From positions 558,001-622,000 of the forward strand of contig NZ_JAHYBZ010000001.1 in assembly GCF_019430885.1 (NCBI RefSeq): a DNA stretch of 64,000 bases, in the 5' to 3' direction. The position numbers and the translations under genes were made by a program. Below, one piece after another: positions 41,816-50,188 of the stretch (positions are counted from its first letter, which is position 1; each line of letters opens with the position of its first letter). The stretch is from Roseomonas alba (GTDB lineage: Bacteria; Pseudomonadota; Alphaproteobacteria; Acetobacterales; Acetobacteraceae). The notes below the pieces were generated by a model. That model was not told the DNA's origin and made no database searches. It was given only the letters and a program-made list of their open reading frames with translations.

Positions 41816-43159
41816 ATGCGTCGCTCCGACCCGCTGGAAGCGCCCGCGCGCGAACTGGCCATGGCGGCTGGTCTCGACCCCGAGGCGCGCATTCCCAACC
41901 CCGACAAGCCCGGCAAGACCATGCCGGTCTGGACGCAGTTCCGCGACGCCGCGCGCGATGCACGGCGCGACGCGGCCCGCGCGCGCGAGGCCGAGATCAT
42001 GGCGTCGCAGCCGGAGACCTATCGCGATGCGCCACTGACCGTCTTCGGCGCGCATGAGTCGGGCACGGTCGACCAGATGCGCAACTGCCTGCGTGTGGGC
42101 AACACGGTCGCCGCGACGCTGTGTGCGGATGGGCATCTCGGCTATGCGCAGCCTGTCGGCGGCGTGATCGCCTATGAGGGCCAGGTCAGCATCTCCGGCG
42201 TCGGCTTCGACATCGGCTGCGGCAACCTCGCGGTGCGGCTCGACATGCCCGCCGCGCGGATCCGCGACGATGTGCCGGATATCCTGACGGGCATTCGCCG
42301 CACCATCTCCTTCGGCATCGGCCGCGCCAACGCCGCGCGCGTCGAGCACGAGGTGCTGGACGACGACGAGGCCTGGCATGCCTCCGGCATGGGCGACTAC
42401 CGGCAGAAGGCGGCCGCGCAGCTCGGCACGGTGGGTTCGGGCAACCACTATGTGGACCTGTTCGAGGACGAGGCCGGGCTGGTGTGGATCGGCGTGCATT
42501 TCGGGTCGCGCGGGCTGGGGCACACCAGCGCCACGCGATACCTGAAGGCCGCCGGCGGGCGGGACGGCATGCATGTGCCGCCGACCGTGGTCGATGAGGC
42601 CTCCGAACTCGGCCAGCGCTACCTGGCCGCGATGGAACTCGCCGGCCGCTATGCCTATGCCGGGCGCGAATGGGTGGTGGAGCGCGTGCGCGCGATCGTG
42701 GGCGGTGCCGTCACCGACAGCGTGCACAACCACCACAACTATGCCTGGAAGGAACGGCACGGCGATCGCGACCTCTGGGTCGTCCGCAAGGGCGCGACGC
42801 CGGCCTTCCCCGGCCAGCGCGGCTTCGTCGGCGGGTCGATGGGTGACGACGCGGTGATCCTGGAAGGGCTGGAGAGCGACGCGTCGCGTGCCGCGCTCTA
42901 CTCCACCATCCATGGCGCCGGGCGCGTGACCAGCCGCAAGGAGGCGCATCGCCGCTTCACCCGCGACCAGATGCACGACTGGCTGCGGGAACGCGGCGTG
43001 CAGCTCTCGGGCGGCGACGTGGATGAGAGCCCGATGGCCTATCGCCGCCTGCCGGAAGTGCTGGCGGCGCAGGGCGACACGGTCCGTGTGCTGCATCGGC
43101 TGCGCCCCTTCGCCGTGGCGATGGCCGGCGCGGGCGAGTTCGATCCCTTCAAGGATTGA
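41816..43159 (+). CDS. rtcB: RNA-splicing ligase RtcB
   Basis: 447 residues with the RtcB active site: the metal-binding cysteine in GVGFDIGCGNLAVRL near 135, GTVGSGNHYVDLF near 205, VHFGSRGLGHTS near 225, VHNHHNYAW near 305, and the guanylylated histidine in IHGAGRVTSRKEAH near 365. The enzyme joins RNA 3'-phosphate or cyclic phosphate ends with 5'-OH using GTP and Mn. GGAG lies nine bases before ATG 41816. There is no rtcA or rtcR next to it, and two strong hairpins follow. Confidence 0.94.
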   Translation: MRRSDPLEAPARELAMAAGLDPEARIPNPDKPGKTMPVWTQFRDAARDARRDAARAREAEIMASQPETYRDAPLTVFGAHESGTVDQMRNCLRVGNTVAATLCADGHLGYAQPVGGVIAYEGQVSISGVGFDIGCGNLAVRLDMPAARIRDDVPDILTGIRRTISFGIGRANAARVEHEVLDDDEAWHASGMGDYRQKAAAQLGTVGSGNHYVDLFEDEAGLVWIGVHFGSRGLGHTSATRYLKAAGGRDGMHVPPTVVDEASELGQRYLAAMELAGRYAYAGREWVVERVRAIVGGAVTDSVHNHHNYAWKERHGDRDLWVVRKGATPAFPGQRGFVGGSMGDDAVILEGLESDASRAALYSTIHGAGRVTSRKEAHRRFTRDQMHDWLRERGVQLSGGDVDESPMAYRRLPEVLAAQGDTVRVLHRLRPFAVAMAGAGEFDPFKD

Positions 43160-43168
43160 GAGCCTGTC

Positions 43169-43196
43169 CCAGAAGTCGCCTGGCGGCGACTTCTGG
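43169..43196 (+). terminator. Hairpin after rtcB
   Basis: A perfect 12-bp stem CCAGAAGTCGCC / GGCGACTTCTGG with a TGGC loop starts ten bases after the rtcB stop. No T-run follows. Confidence 0.6.
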
Positions 43197-43234
43197 AGTC
43201 TGGCGCCGGACCTTCAGGACAAGCCCTCAGCCGG

Positions 43235-43263
43235 CCGGGGCGGGGTGTGCAACCCCGCCCCGG
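43235..43263 (+). terminator. Second hairpin between rtcB and the hydrolase gene
   Basis: A perfect 12-bp stem CCGGGGCGGGGT / ACCCCGCCCCGG with a five-base loop lies 40 bases before the next start. It could add to termination or mark the leader of the hydrolase gene. Confidence 0.45.
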
Positions 43264-43303
43264 TGCCGCTAGCCTCCGCGGCGAGGAACCGCCAGGAGAT
43301 GTC

Positions 43304-44287
43304 ATGACCACTGCCAGCGCCCCGATCTCGCTTGCCCGTTGGGGCAGCTTCCATGTCGGCGGGCGCGAGGTGCGCGTCGAAGGCGCGCCGGTGCGGGAGG
43401 TGCTCTACACCCCCGGCAGCGCGCCGGCGCGGCTCGATCCCAACGGCACCTATCTCGTCGGCGGCATGTATGCGCAGTTCATGGTGCCGGAGCCGCGGCG
43501 CGGGGCGGTGCCGCTGATGCTCTGGCATGGCGGCGGGCTGACCGGCGCGTGCTGGGAGACCACGCCGGACGGCCGCGAGGGCTGGCAGCATTTCTTCCTC
43601 CGGCAGGGCTGGGAGGTGGTTGTCAGCGATGCCGTCGAACGCGGCCGCGCCGGCTGGACGCGCATCCCGGAGGAGACCGGCGGCGTCCCGGTCGTCGGGC
43701 CGCTGGAAAACCCCTGGCTGCGCTTCCGCATCGGCCCCGGCACGCCGCAGGAAGGGCACGTCTATCCGGGCCAGCAATTCCCCTCCGATCCGGAATCCTG
43801 GCGCGCCTTCATCCGGCAGAACGTGCCGCGCTTCACCACCACGGATGACCTGATCCTCGCGGCCTATGGTGCGCTGCTCGATCGCATCGGTCCCTCGGTG
43901 GTGGTGGCGCACAGCCAGGGCGGCTTCTTCGGCTGGCGCGCGGCGCAGGAATGGCCGGACAAGGTGCGCGCGCTGGTGCTGGTGGAACCGGCCTCGGTCG
44001 GGCTGGCGGAGAAGGTCGCAGCCCTGCGCGGCATCCCGGTGCTGATGATCTTCGGCGACTACATCGCCGACGATGCGCGCTGGCCGACCATCCGCGCCCA
44101 TGGTGTCGCCTTCGCGGACGCGGTGCGCGCCGCCGGCGGCAGCGTCGATGTCGTGGACCTGCCCGAGCACGGCATCGTCGGCAACAGCCACATGATCATG
44201 ATGGACCGCAACAGCGACCAGGTGGCGGCGCTGGTGCAGGACTGGCTGGCGGCGAAGGGGCTGTGGCAGGGCGACGCCGCCGGATAA
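43304..44287 (+). CDS. Alpha/beta-hydrolase (esterase-like)
   Basis: 327 residues with an alpha/beta-hydrolase fold: oxyanion region PLMLWHGGGLTGACWETTPD near 70, nucleophile elbow VVAHSQGGFFGWRAA near 205, acid in LMIFGDYIADDARW near 248, and the late histidine in HGIVGNSHMIMMD near 290. No signal peptide is visible. The natural substrate is unknown. AGGAG precedes ATG 43304. Confidence 0.86.
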   Translation: MTTASAPISLARWGSFHVGGREVRVEGAPVREVLYTPGSAPARLDPNGTYLVGGMYAQFMVPEPRRGAVPLMLWHGGGLTGACWETTPDGREGWQHFFLRQGWEVVVSDAVERGRAGWTRIPEETGGVPVVGPLENPWLRFRIGPGTPQEGHVYPGQQFPSDPESWRAFIRQNVPRFTTTDDLILAAYGALLDRIGPSVVVAHSQGGFFGWRAAQEWPDKVRALVLVEPASVGLAEKVAALRGIPVLMIFGDYIADDARWPTIRAHGVAFADAVRAAGGSVDVVDLPEHGIVGNSHMIMMDRNSDQVAALVQDWLAAKGLWQGDAAG

Positions 44288-44367
44288 TTCCGTGGCGGTC
44301 CGGCCGCGCGACGGCGTAGGCTCCGCCTTGCCCGCGAGGGCCAAGAAGGATGCAAGGAGGAACGGCG

Positions 44368-45564
44368 ATGCGGAGGCGGGAGATTCTCGCCGGCGCGACG
44401 CTTCTGGTCGCGGCGCGTCCGGCACTGGCGCAGTTCGACCCCCGATTGCCCGCAGGCACGCGCGAGATCGCGCGCATGGGTGCGCTGCCCGGCAAGCGAC
44501 AGCTCATCGAGCTCACCGACCGACCACCGAATTTCGAGACGCCGCTCGATGCGTTTCGCACCCCGATCACGCCGAATGACCGCTTCTTCGTCCGCTATCA
44601 CCTCGCCCTGATCCCCGAGATGGATGAACTGCGCGACTGGCGTGTCGCGATCGGCGGGCCGGGGGCGGAGCGTTCGGTGACGCTGAGCCTCGCCGATCTG
44701 CAACGGATCGCCCCGCCGGTCACGGTGACGGCGGTCTGCCAGTGCTCGGGCAATCGCCGCGGCCTGTTCCAGCCGCATGTGCCGGGCGTCGAATGGGGCA
44801 TCGGGGCGATGGGCAATGCGCGCTGGACTGGCGTGCGGCTGCGCGATGTCCTCGCACGGGCGGGCGTGAAGTCCGACACCATCGAGGTCGCCTTCGACGG
44901 GGCCGACGGCCCGATCGTGCCCGAGACGCCCGACTTCGTGAAATCCATCCCGCTGGCGAGGGCGATTCATTCCGACACGCTGCTCGCCTGGGAGATGAAC
45001 GGCCAGCCTTTGCCGCATTTCAACGGCTTCCCGCTGCGCGTTGTGGTGCCCGGCTGGACTGCGACCTACTGGATGAAGCACGTCAACCGGATCGAGCTGC
45101 GCACGGCCCCGGAAGAGAATTTCTGGATGAAGGCCGCCTATCGCGTGCCGCGCGGGCTCTTCCCCACCGACATGGATTTCCCGACCCAGATGACCCAGGC
45201 GAATGAGCCGATCACGCAGATCATGGTGAATTCGCTGGTGACGAACCTGCAGGACGGCGTGCGCGTGCCCGTCGGCGGCTTCGACATCGAGGGCATCGCC
45301 TGGGATGGCGGCCATGGCATCCGCAGCGTCGAGGTCTCGACCGATCGCGGCGAGACCTGGCAGCGGGCGCGGCTCGGCCAGGATCTTGGCGTCTACGCCT
45401 TCCGTCCCTGGACGATGCGGGTGCAGCCCGGCCGGGCTGGTCCGGTGCAGGCGATGGTGCGCGCGACCAGCAATGCCGGCCAGGTGCAGGCCGCTCGGCT
45501 GGTCCCGAACCCGGCCGGCTACCACCACAACGTCATCCAGACGCTGGAGGTGATCGCGTCATGA
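44368..45564 (+). CDS. Molybdopterin sulfite oxidase-type enzyme (SorA-like), Tat-exported
   Basis: 398 residues. MRRREILAGATLLVAARPAL is a twin-arginine-type signal, so export in folded form is expected. The sulfite-oxidase domain has RFFVRYHLALIPEMD near 75, the molybdenum-ligand cysteine in TAVCQCSGNRRG near 128, and PLRVVVPGWTATYWMKHV near 225; a C-terminal dimerisation domain (about 280-395) follows. Together with the downstream cytochrome it would oxidise sulfite or a related compound in the periplasm. AAGGAGG precedes ATG 44368, which also overlaps nothing upstream. Another oxyanion or organic sulfur substrate cannot be excluded. Confidence 0.9.
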   Translation: MRRREILAGATLLVAARPALAQFDPRLPAGTREIARMGALPGKRQLIELTDRPPNFETPLDAFRTPITPNDRFFVRYHLALIPEMDELRDWRVAIGGPGAERSVTLSLADLQRIAPPVTVTAVCQCSGNRRGLFQPHVPGVEWGIGAMGNARWTGVRLRDVLARAGVKSDTIEVAFDGADGPIVPETPDFVKSIPLARAIHSDTLLAWEMNGQPLPHFNGFPLRVVVPGWTATYWMKHVNRIELRTAPEENFWMKAAYRVPRGLFPTDMDFPTQMTQANEPITQIMVNSLVTNLQDGVRVPVGGFDIEGIAWDGGHGIRSVEVSTDRGETWQRARLGQDLGVYAFRPWTMRVQPGRAGPVQAMVRATSNAGQVQAARLVPNPAGYHHNVIQTLEVIAS

Positions 45565-45839
45565 GGAGCATCGTCATCGCCGGCGCACTGGCCGCGCCGC
45601 TGCTCTCCGCCATGGCCGCGGAACCCGAGTTGCGCCCCGGCCCGGGGCGGGAGCAGGTCCAGGCCAATTGCGGTGCCTGCCACACCCTGGCCTACATCCC
45701 GATGAACTCGCCCTTCCTGAACGAGGCGCAGTGGACCGCCGAGGTCAACAAGATGGTCGGCGTCTTCCACGCCCCGGTCCCGCGCGAGGACATCCCGGCC
45801 ATCATCGCCTACCTCACCGCGCAATACGGGCCGCGGTGA
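45561..45839 (+). CDS. Monohaem cytochrome c subunit (SorB-like)
   Basis: 92 residues: a signal peptide (MRSIVIAGALAAPLLSAMAA), one haem site CGACH near 37 and the methionine axial ligand probably in the NKMVGVFHAP region. It starts within the stop of the molybdenum enzyme gene (ATGA) and matches the small cytochrome subunit of SorAB-type sulfite dehydrogenases, which takes electrons from the molybdenum subunit in the periplasm. Confidence 0.88.
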   Translation: MRSIVIAGALAAPLLSAMAAEPELRPGPGREQVQANCGACHTLAYIPMNSPFLNEAQWTAEVNKMVGVFHAPVPREDIPAIIAYLTAQYGPR

Positions 45840-45849
45840 GGCGCGGAGG

Positions 45850-47223
45850 TCAGCCCGGCAGGCGGGACCGGAACCAGGTCAGCAGGTCGGGCTGGCCGCT
45901 GGTCTCCGCCCCGTTGCCGTAGAGGCTCGCGAGGAAGGTGATGCGATGGGTGCCGCGGGGCACGGCGGCGCCGTCGATCCGCGCCCCACCTGCGGCGAGG
46001 GGCTGCTGCGCGAGGACGGGATGGATCGCCTCGTCGGCCAGCCCGTAGAAGAAGCGCATCGGTGCGGCGTAGTCCCAGAAGGTCGCTCGGTTCGCCGCGA
46101 GCTGGCGCAGGAAGCGGCTGACGACATCGGCGGTGAAGCCCTGGAAGAGCCCCTCCGTCAGCAATTCGGTCGTCTTCGGGAAGTGCTGCGCGGGGTCGAA
46201 GTCGAGGCCCTCATCAGGCCAGAACTTCAGCGCCATCTCGTGATATTCGGGGCGCACCGCCGCCTCGATCAGCCCATCGAGGCCGTAATAGGTCTGGTAG
46301 CTGCCGAGCACGATAATCATCCCGAGCGACACCCAATCCGGCACGGCCGGATAGGCCGCCGCGGTCGGCGCCGGATAGGTCAGCCCACCCGCCCACCAGC
46401 GGAACGTCTCGTTCAGGTCGTTGAACGGGCTGGCGGCGGCGGCGGCGCGCGCCGGGCGCCCGCCATCCTGCAGCGCCTGCGCCAGCCATTGCGTGTTGAT
46501 CGCGCCCTGCGACCAGCCATGGAGAAACAGCGGCCCGGGCTCGAGTCCCAGGCTTCGCATCCCGGCGATGCCGGCATCGAGCATGTCGAGGCAACAGCGC
46601 GTCGTCGCCTCCTTAACGACATAGGCCTCGGGGCGGCCGTCACGGAACGGGCCCTTGCCGATGTAGTCCGCGCCGATCACCGCGAAGCCATTCGCGGCCA
46701 GGCGCTGGACCATGAACAGCGTCTCGGCGGAATCGGTGCCCTCGCGCATGACGTAGTCGTCCTCGGCGATGCGCGTGAGGTTCGAGGGGACGGAGTCCGC
46801 GCCGAAGATCGTGCCGTGCTGCCAGGACACGACCGGGATGCGGCCCGTCGCCCCGGCAGGGATGGCGAGCAGGCCGCTGATCGTCACGCGCTCTCCGGTG
46901 CCGGGCAATTCGGTGGTGGTGATGATGCGGCTGAGCCGCACATCGGACCCGGCGCCCTGCATCGCCGGATCGAAGGCACGCAGCACATCGCCCGTGTTGA
47001 AGGTCGCGTGCCAAGTGGCGACGAGGTTGTCCAACCGCATCCGCGTCACCGTCACGGCGTTGTCGAGCGTCATGCGGCGTTCGGCCGGCGACGCGGCCTG
47101 CGCGACGGACGGGCGCGGCAGGGAGCCGATGGTCAGCGGCGCCGCGCCGGCGGCGAGCCCGACGCCACGCAGCAGCGAACGGCGGGCGAGGCCCGCCCCG
47201 GCGGGAGGCATCGGCAAGGTCAT
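45850..47223 (-). CDS. Exported alpha/beta-hydrolase
   Basis: 457 residues with a twin-arginine-type signal (ARRSLLRGVGLAAGAAPL). The fold is alpha/beta-hydrolase: VVSWQHGTIFGADSVPSN near 125, nucleophile elbow FLHGWSQGAINTQW near 235, the acid in FFYGLADEAIHPVLAQQP near 400, and the histidine in GTHRITFLASLYG near 435. It resembles secreted lipase- or esterase-like proteins; the substrate is unknown. It converges with the cytochrome gene and follows the NCS2 permease on the minus strand at 119 bases. Confidence 0.83.
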   Translation of the reverse strand: MTLPMPPAGAGLARRSLLRGVGLAAGAAPLTIGSLPRPSVAQAASPAERRMTLDNAVTVTRMRLDNLVATWHATFNTGDVLRAFDPAMQGAGSDVRLSRIITTTELPGTGERVTISGLLAIPAGATGRIPVVSWQHGTIFGADSVPSNLTRIAEDDYVMREGTDSAETLFMVQRLAANGFAVIGADYIGKGPFRDGRPEAYVVKEATTRCCLDMLDAGIAGMRSLGLEPGPLFLHGWSQGAINTQWLAQALQDGGRPARAAAAASPFNDLNETFRWWAGGLTYPAPTAAAYPAVPDWVSLGMIIVLGSYQTYYGLDGLIEAAVRPEYHEMALKFWPDEGLDFDPAQHFPKTTELLTEGLFQGFTADVVSRFLRQLAANRATFWDYAAPMRFFYGLADEAIHPVLAQQPLAAGGARIDGAAVPRGTHRITFLASLYGNGAETSGQPDLLTWFRSRLPG

Positions 47224-47342
47224 GGGCGCGGTCTCCGGAAGGCTGCCAGCGCCACCGAACCGTGGCGCGATCAGGTCACCAGATACTCGCGCAGGCTTGT
47301 CGCAAGGTTGATTGACATCATGGGGAGCGGCCGCTTCGCATT

Positions 47343-48911
47343 CTATTCTGCCGCCGCGGGCTTCGGAGCGAGCCCGGCCGTGAGCACCGGCCAGCGCGCG
47401 CAGGCGAACAGGAAGGCCGCCATCATCGCATAGGCCAGTGCCACCGCCGGCGTGACCGCGAAGCCGACCGCCGGCCCGTGCATGAAGCCGAAAAAGGTCA
47501 GCACCGCGCCGGCGCCGGCGAAGGATGCCGCGTTGACCCATTCGCGCTCGATGACGAAGGCGGCGATGGCCGCGAGGATCAGGCCGGACAGGATCGACCC
47601 TTCGCCCAGCACCTCGAGCCCCGGATACAACACGCCGAGCGTCGCCAGCTTGTCGATCCCGACCGTCGCCGCATTGGTCCCGGCCGCACCCAGCGCCCCG
47701 TCGATCAGCGTCTTCGCCCAGGCAGCGAGGTGCGGCACCAGCCCCAGCACCACGGCGGGCGCATGCGATTTCGGCGTCTCCTGGAAGGCCTGCGCGCCGA
47801 TCAGCATGCCGATGTAGAGCAGGATCGGCGAGATCGCGACGACCGGGATCAGGTCCAGCAGCAGCGAGACGATGCCGAGCCAGGTGACCACCAGCACCGC
47901 AAGCCCGGTGGCGGCCGAATATCCGATGCGCCCGCCCATCGCCTTCCAGCCCGGGTGGCCGATATAGACCGCATTGATGAAGGGGTTGCCCATGATGCAG
48001 CCGATCAGGCTGACCACGCCGTCGGCCGTCAGCACGCGGGTGGTGGGGAAGGGATCGCCCGCCACCTCGGCGCTCTCCACATTGTCCATCGCCTCGACCA
48101 GGTCGTAGATGCCGAAGGGGATGGCGGTGACCAGGATGATGCCGATGTATTCGAAGCCGCCGAAGACATGGCTGAGCGAGGGCACCGGCACCGAGAAGCC
48201 GATATTCGCGAGCCCGCTGAACAGTGCATCGACACTGCGCCCGCCGGTTCCGAGGCCGAACAGCGCCGCGAGCCAGCCCACCGCCATGCCGAAGGCGATC
48301 GCGACCAGCCCCGCCGGCGTGCCGCGCGGGTAGCGCAGCCCGCCGAACCAGGACGCCAGCACGATGGCGAAGCAGGCGAGGCCGATTGCCGGCGTCATGA
48401 ACATCTCGAGTGCGGGGCGCATCGAGATGAAGGTGATCGACACACCCGCCAGCGTGCCGAGCAGGGCCGCCCGCGGCGTGATGCGCCGGATGTAGGGGGC
48501 GACGAAGCCACCGGCCATCAGGATGAAGGACTGGATGAAGACCCAGGTGAGCCCGGCCTCCCAACCCTTGATCGGGTTGCCGGTACGTTGCGCGATGGGC
48601 AGCATGATGACCAGCACCACAACGAACATGTGCGGCACCGAGATGCCGGAGGGCAGGGCGCAGACATCATCCCGCCCGGTCCGCGCCGCAAGCCGGTAGG
48701 CGAGGAAGGCGTAGTACCAGGTCGACAGCGCCATCATCAGCCCGGCGGCGGGCAGGATGCGGCCGAAGACGATATCGGGCGGCAGTTGCAGCACGAAGCG
48801 CAGCAGCCCCGTCAGCACCAGCAGGTTCACCAGGATGTTCGTGCCGAAGCCGAACAGCGCGTTCCAGTCGCCCGGCGTCCAGAGCGCGGGCTTCGCGGTG
48901 GTGGTGGTCAT
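47343..48911 (-). CDS. NCS2-family nucleobase-type permease
   Basis: 522 residues with about 14 membrane helices. The N-terminal [20 protein letters not shown], the [16 protein letters not shown] segment near 80, [20 protein letters not shown] near 268 and [20 protein letters not shown] near 308 match the xanthine/uracil and AzgA-like permeases. Its ATG overlaps the stop of the cysteine hydrolase gene, so uptake and cleavage of one nitrogen compound (a purine, pyrimidine or ring amide breakdown product) is a fair inference. Confidence 0.88.
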   Translation of the reverse strand: MTTTTAKPALWTPGDWNALFGFGTNILVNLLVLTGLLRFVLQLPPDIVFGRILPAAGLMMALSTWYYAFLAYRLAARTGRDDVCALPSGISVPHMFVVVLVIMLPIAQRTGNPIKGWEAGLTWVFIQSFILMAGGFVAPYIRRITPRAALLGTLAGVSITFISMRPALEMFMTPAIGLACFAIVLASWFGGLRYPRGTPAGLVAIAFGMAVGWLAALFGLGTGGRSVDALFSGLANIGFSVPVPSLSHVFGGFEYIGIILVTAIPFGIYDLVEAMDNVESAEVAGDPFPTTRVLTADGVVSLIGCIMGNPFINAVYIGHPGWKAMGGRIGYSAATGLAVLVVTWLGIVSLLLDLIPVVAISPILLYIGMLIGAQAFQETPKSHAPAVVLGLVPHLAAWAKTLIDGALGAAGTNAATVGIDKLATLGVLYPGLEVLGEGSILSGLILAAIAAFVIEREWVNAASFAGAGAVLTFFGFMHGPAVGFAVTPAVALAYAMMAAFLFACARWPVLTAGLAPKPAAAE

Positions 48912-49585
48912 GCCCTGTCTCCCTGCAGCGATGCGGCGAAGGCCGCGGTGTCGGTGACCCAGCCGAAGATCCCGCCCTGCGCGCTGACCATGCGCAGCGC
49001 CATGGCGTGGAATTCCGGGAAGTAGGAGGCGCAGGCATCGCCGAGCACGGCGCAGCGGAAGCCGCGGTCATTGGCCTCGCGCACCGTGGTGTGGACGCAG
49101 ACCTCGGTGGTGACGCCGGCGACCAGCAGCGCCTCGATGTCGCGATGGCGCAGCATGGGTTCGAGCTCGGTGGCGTAGAAGGCGCCCTTGCCCGGCTTGT
49201 CGATCACCGGCTCGCCGGGCAGCGGGGTGAGTTCCGCGACGATGTCGTGCCCCGGTTCGCCGCGCACCAGGATGCGGCCCATCGGCCCGGGATCGCCGAT
49301 GCGCTTCGAGGGTGCCCCGCGCAGCACCTTGGCCGGCGGCGCGTCGGAGAGGTCGGGCCGGTGGCCTTCCCGGGTGTGGATGACCAGCATGCCGTTGGCG
49401 CGCGCGGCGTCCAGCGCGACCTTGCACGGGCCGATGGCGGCGGCGAGCAGCGAGACGCCATTGCCCAGCGTCTCGCCGAAGCCGCCGGGTTCCAGGAAGT
49501 CCCGCTGCATGTCGATGACGATCAGCGCCGTGCGCGCGGGATCGAACTCGAAATCCGAGGGTTCGGCGGGAATGGCGATCGGCAT
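48908..49585 (-). CDS. Isochorismatase-family cysteine hydrolase, coupled to NCS2 permease
   Basis: 225 residues with the triad Asp in [10 protein letters not shown] near 27, Lys in [14 protein letters not shown] near 124 and Cys in [17 protein letters not shown] near 158. The [13 protein letters not shown] and [13 protein letters not shown] forms resemble biuret or ureide-type amidohydrolases rather than isochorismatase itself. ATG 49585 is preferred to ATG 49624. It is the first gene of a unit with the NCS2 permease and is preceded by a direct repeat that may be an operator. Confidence 0.87.
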   Translation of the reverse strand: MPIAIPAEPSDFEFDPARTALIVIDMQRDFLEPGGFGETLGNGVSLLAAAIGPCKVALDAARANGMLVIHTREGHRPDLSDAPPAKVLRGAPSKRIGDPGPMGRILVRGEPGHDIVAELTPLPGEPVIDKPGKGAFYATELEPMLRHRDIEALLVAGVTTEVCVHTTVREANDRGFRCAVLGDACASYFPEFHAMALRMVSAQGGIFGWVTDTAAFAASLQGDRA

Positions 49586-49636
49586 GGGGCACGCCCTCGC
49601 AATGGGATGCGCTGCACCATGCAAGGGGCGTGCAAA

Positions 49637-49656
49637 CTGTATGCGAGGCTGTATGC
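49637..49656. promoter_or_regulatory. Direct repeat upstream of the hydrolase-permease unit
   Basis: CTGTATGC occurs at 49637-49644 and again at 49649-49656, a 12-base period, with TGCA on both outer sides. The position 50-70 bases before the start of the cysteine hydrolase gene suits a regulator site, perhaps of a GntR-type protein. Confidence 0.35.
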
Positions 49657-49791
49657 AATGGCTTGCCGCGAGGGTGTTGCCGCGGTGGGATGCAACTTCG
49701 TGCCGTGCTGCCTCAATTCATGGCGTGGGGCAGGGCGTAGCCGCTCCCAGGTCGCGCCATGGCGATCCCTGAGCTTACGGACGCTGGACGG

Positions 49792-49907
49792 GCCTGGGGC
49801 CCCTTCAAGCCACCCCAACACGAATACCCATTCACCTTGCTCCGGCATGCGAAGGGGAGCCCGCATCGACCGAAGGGCGTTTGGAAAACCTCAACCGGCG
49901 CTGGGTG
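49792..49907 (-). repeat. Two-hairpin repeat, degraded copy F
   Basis: In reverse orientation: a GGGGCCCC outer core, linker remnant AAGCCACCCCA, then CCGAAGGGCGTTTGG and the conserved flank AAAACCTCAACCGGCGCTG, which matches the flank of copy B. The stems are incomplete. Confidence 0.5.
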
Positions 49908-50088
49908 CCACTGGCCTGATGGATGTCTCCCGTCGCGGATTTCGCGGTGCGGGCAGCGGCCCCTGGGTCAGGCCACGGTCCGGCGTCGGACGGACCTGGC
50001 TGCAAAACCGCCGACACCGCAGTCATGCATGACAGCGCGCCTGGCGGGCGCAGCGTGTCTGCGGTGTTCCGTGCCAAAAGACTGCGGT

Positions 50089-50139
50089 CCAGGATGCCCA
50101 GCATCCTGGCGGGGTGGTTCGGAGGGGCGGAGCCCCTCC
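50089..50139 (+). repeat. Two-hairpin repeat, copy G
   Basis: Stem 1 CCAGGATGC / GCATCCTGG (50089-50109), linker CGGGGTGGTTC, stem 2 GGAGGGGC / GCCCCTCC (50121-50139). It lies 50 bases after the stop of the DUF4139 gene on the other strand. The left flank (GCCAAAAGACTGCGGT) matches copy C. Confidence 0.85.
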
Positions 50140-50188
50140 GATTGCTGCCGTAGCGGAAGTAGCAAGTCGGCCCCCGGCCTTGGGTGGT

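Larger units (their letters stand above)
49586..50188. other. Intergenic region with operator-like and hairpin repeats
   Basis: About 600 bases between the cysteine hydrolase start and the DUF4139 gene stop. It holds a direct repeat near the hydrolase, a degraded repeat copy F and a complete copy G. I find no gene; open frames here are short and disagree with the codon pattern of the neighbours. Confidence 0.6.
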
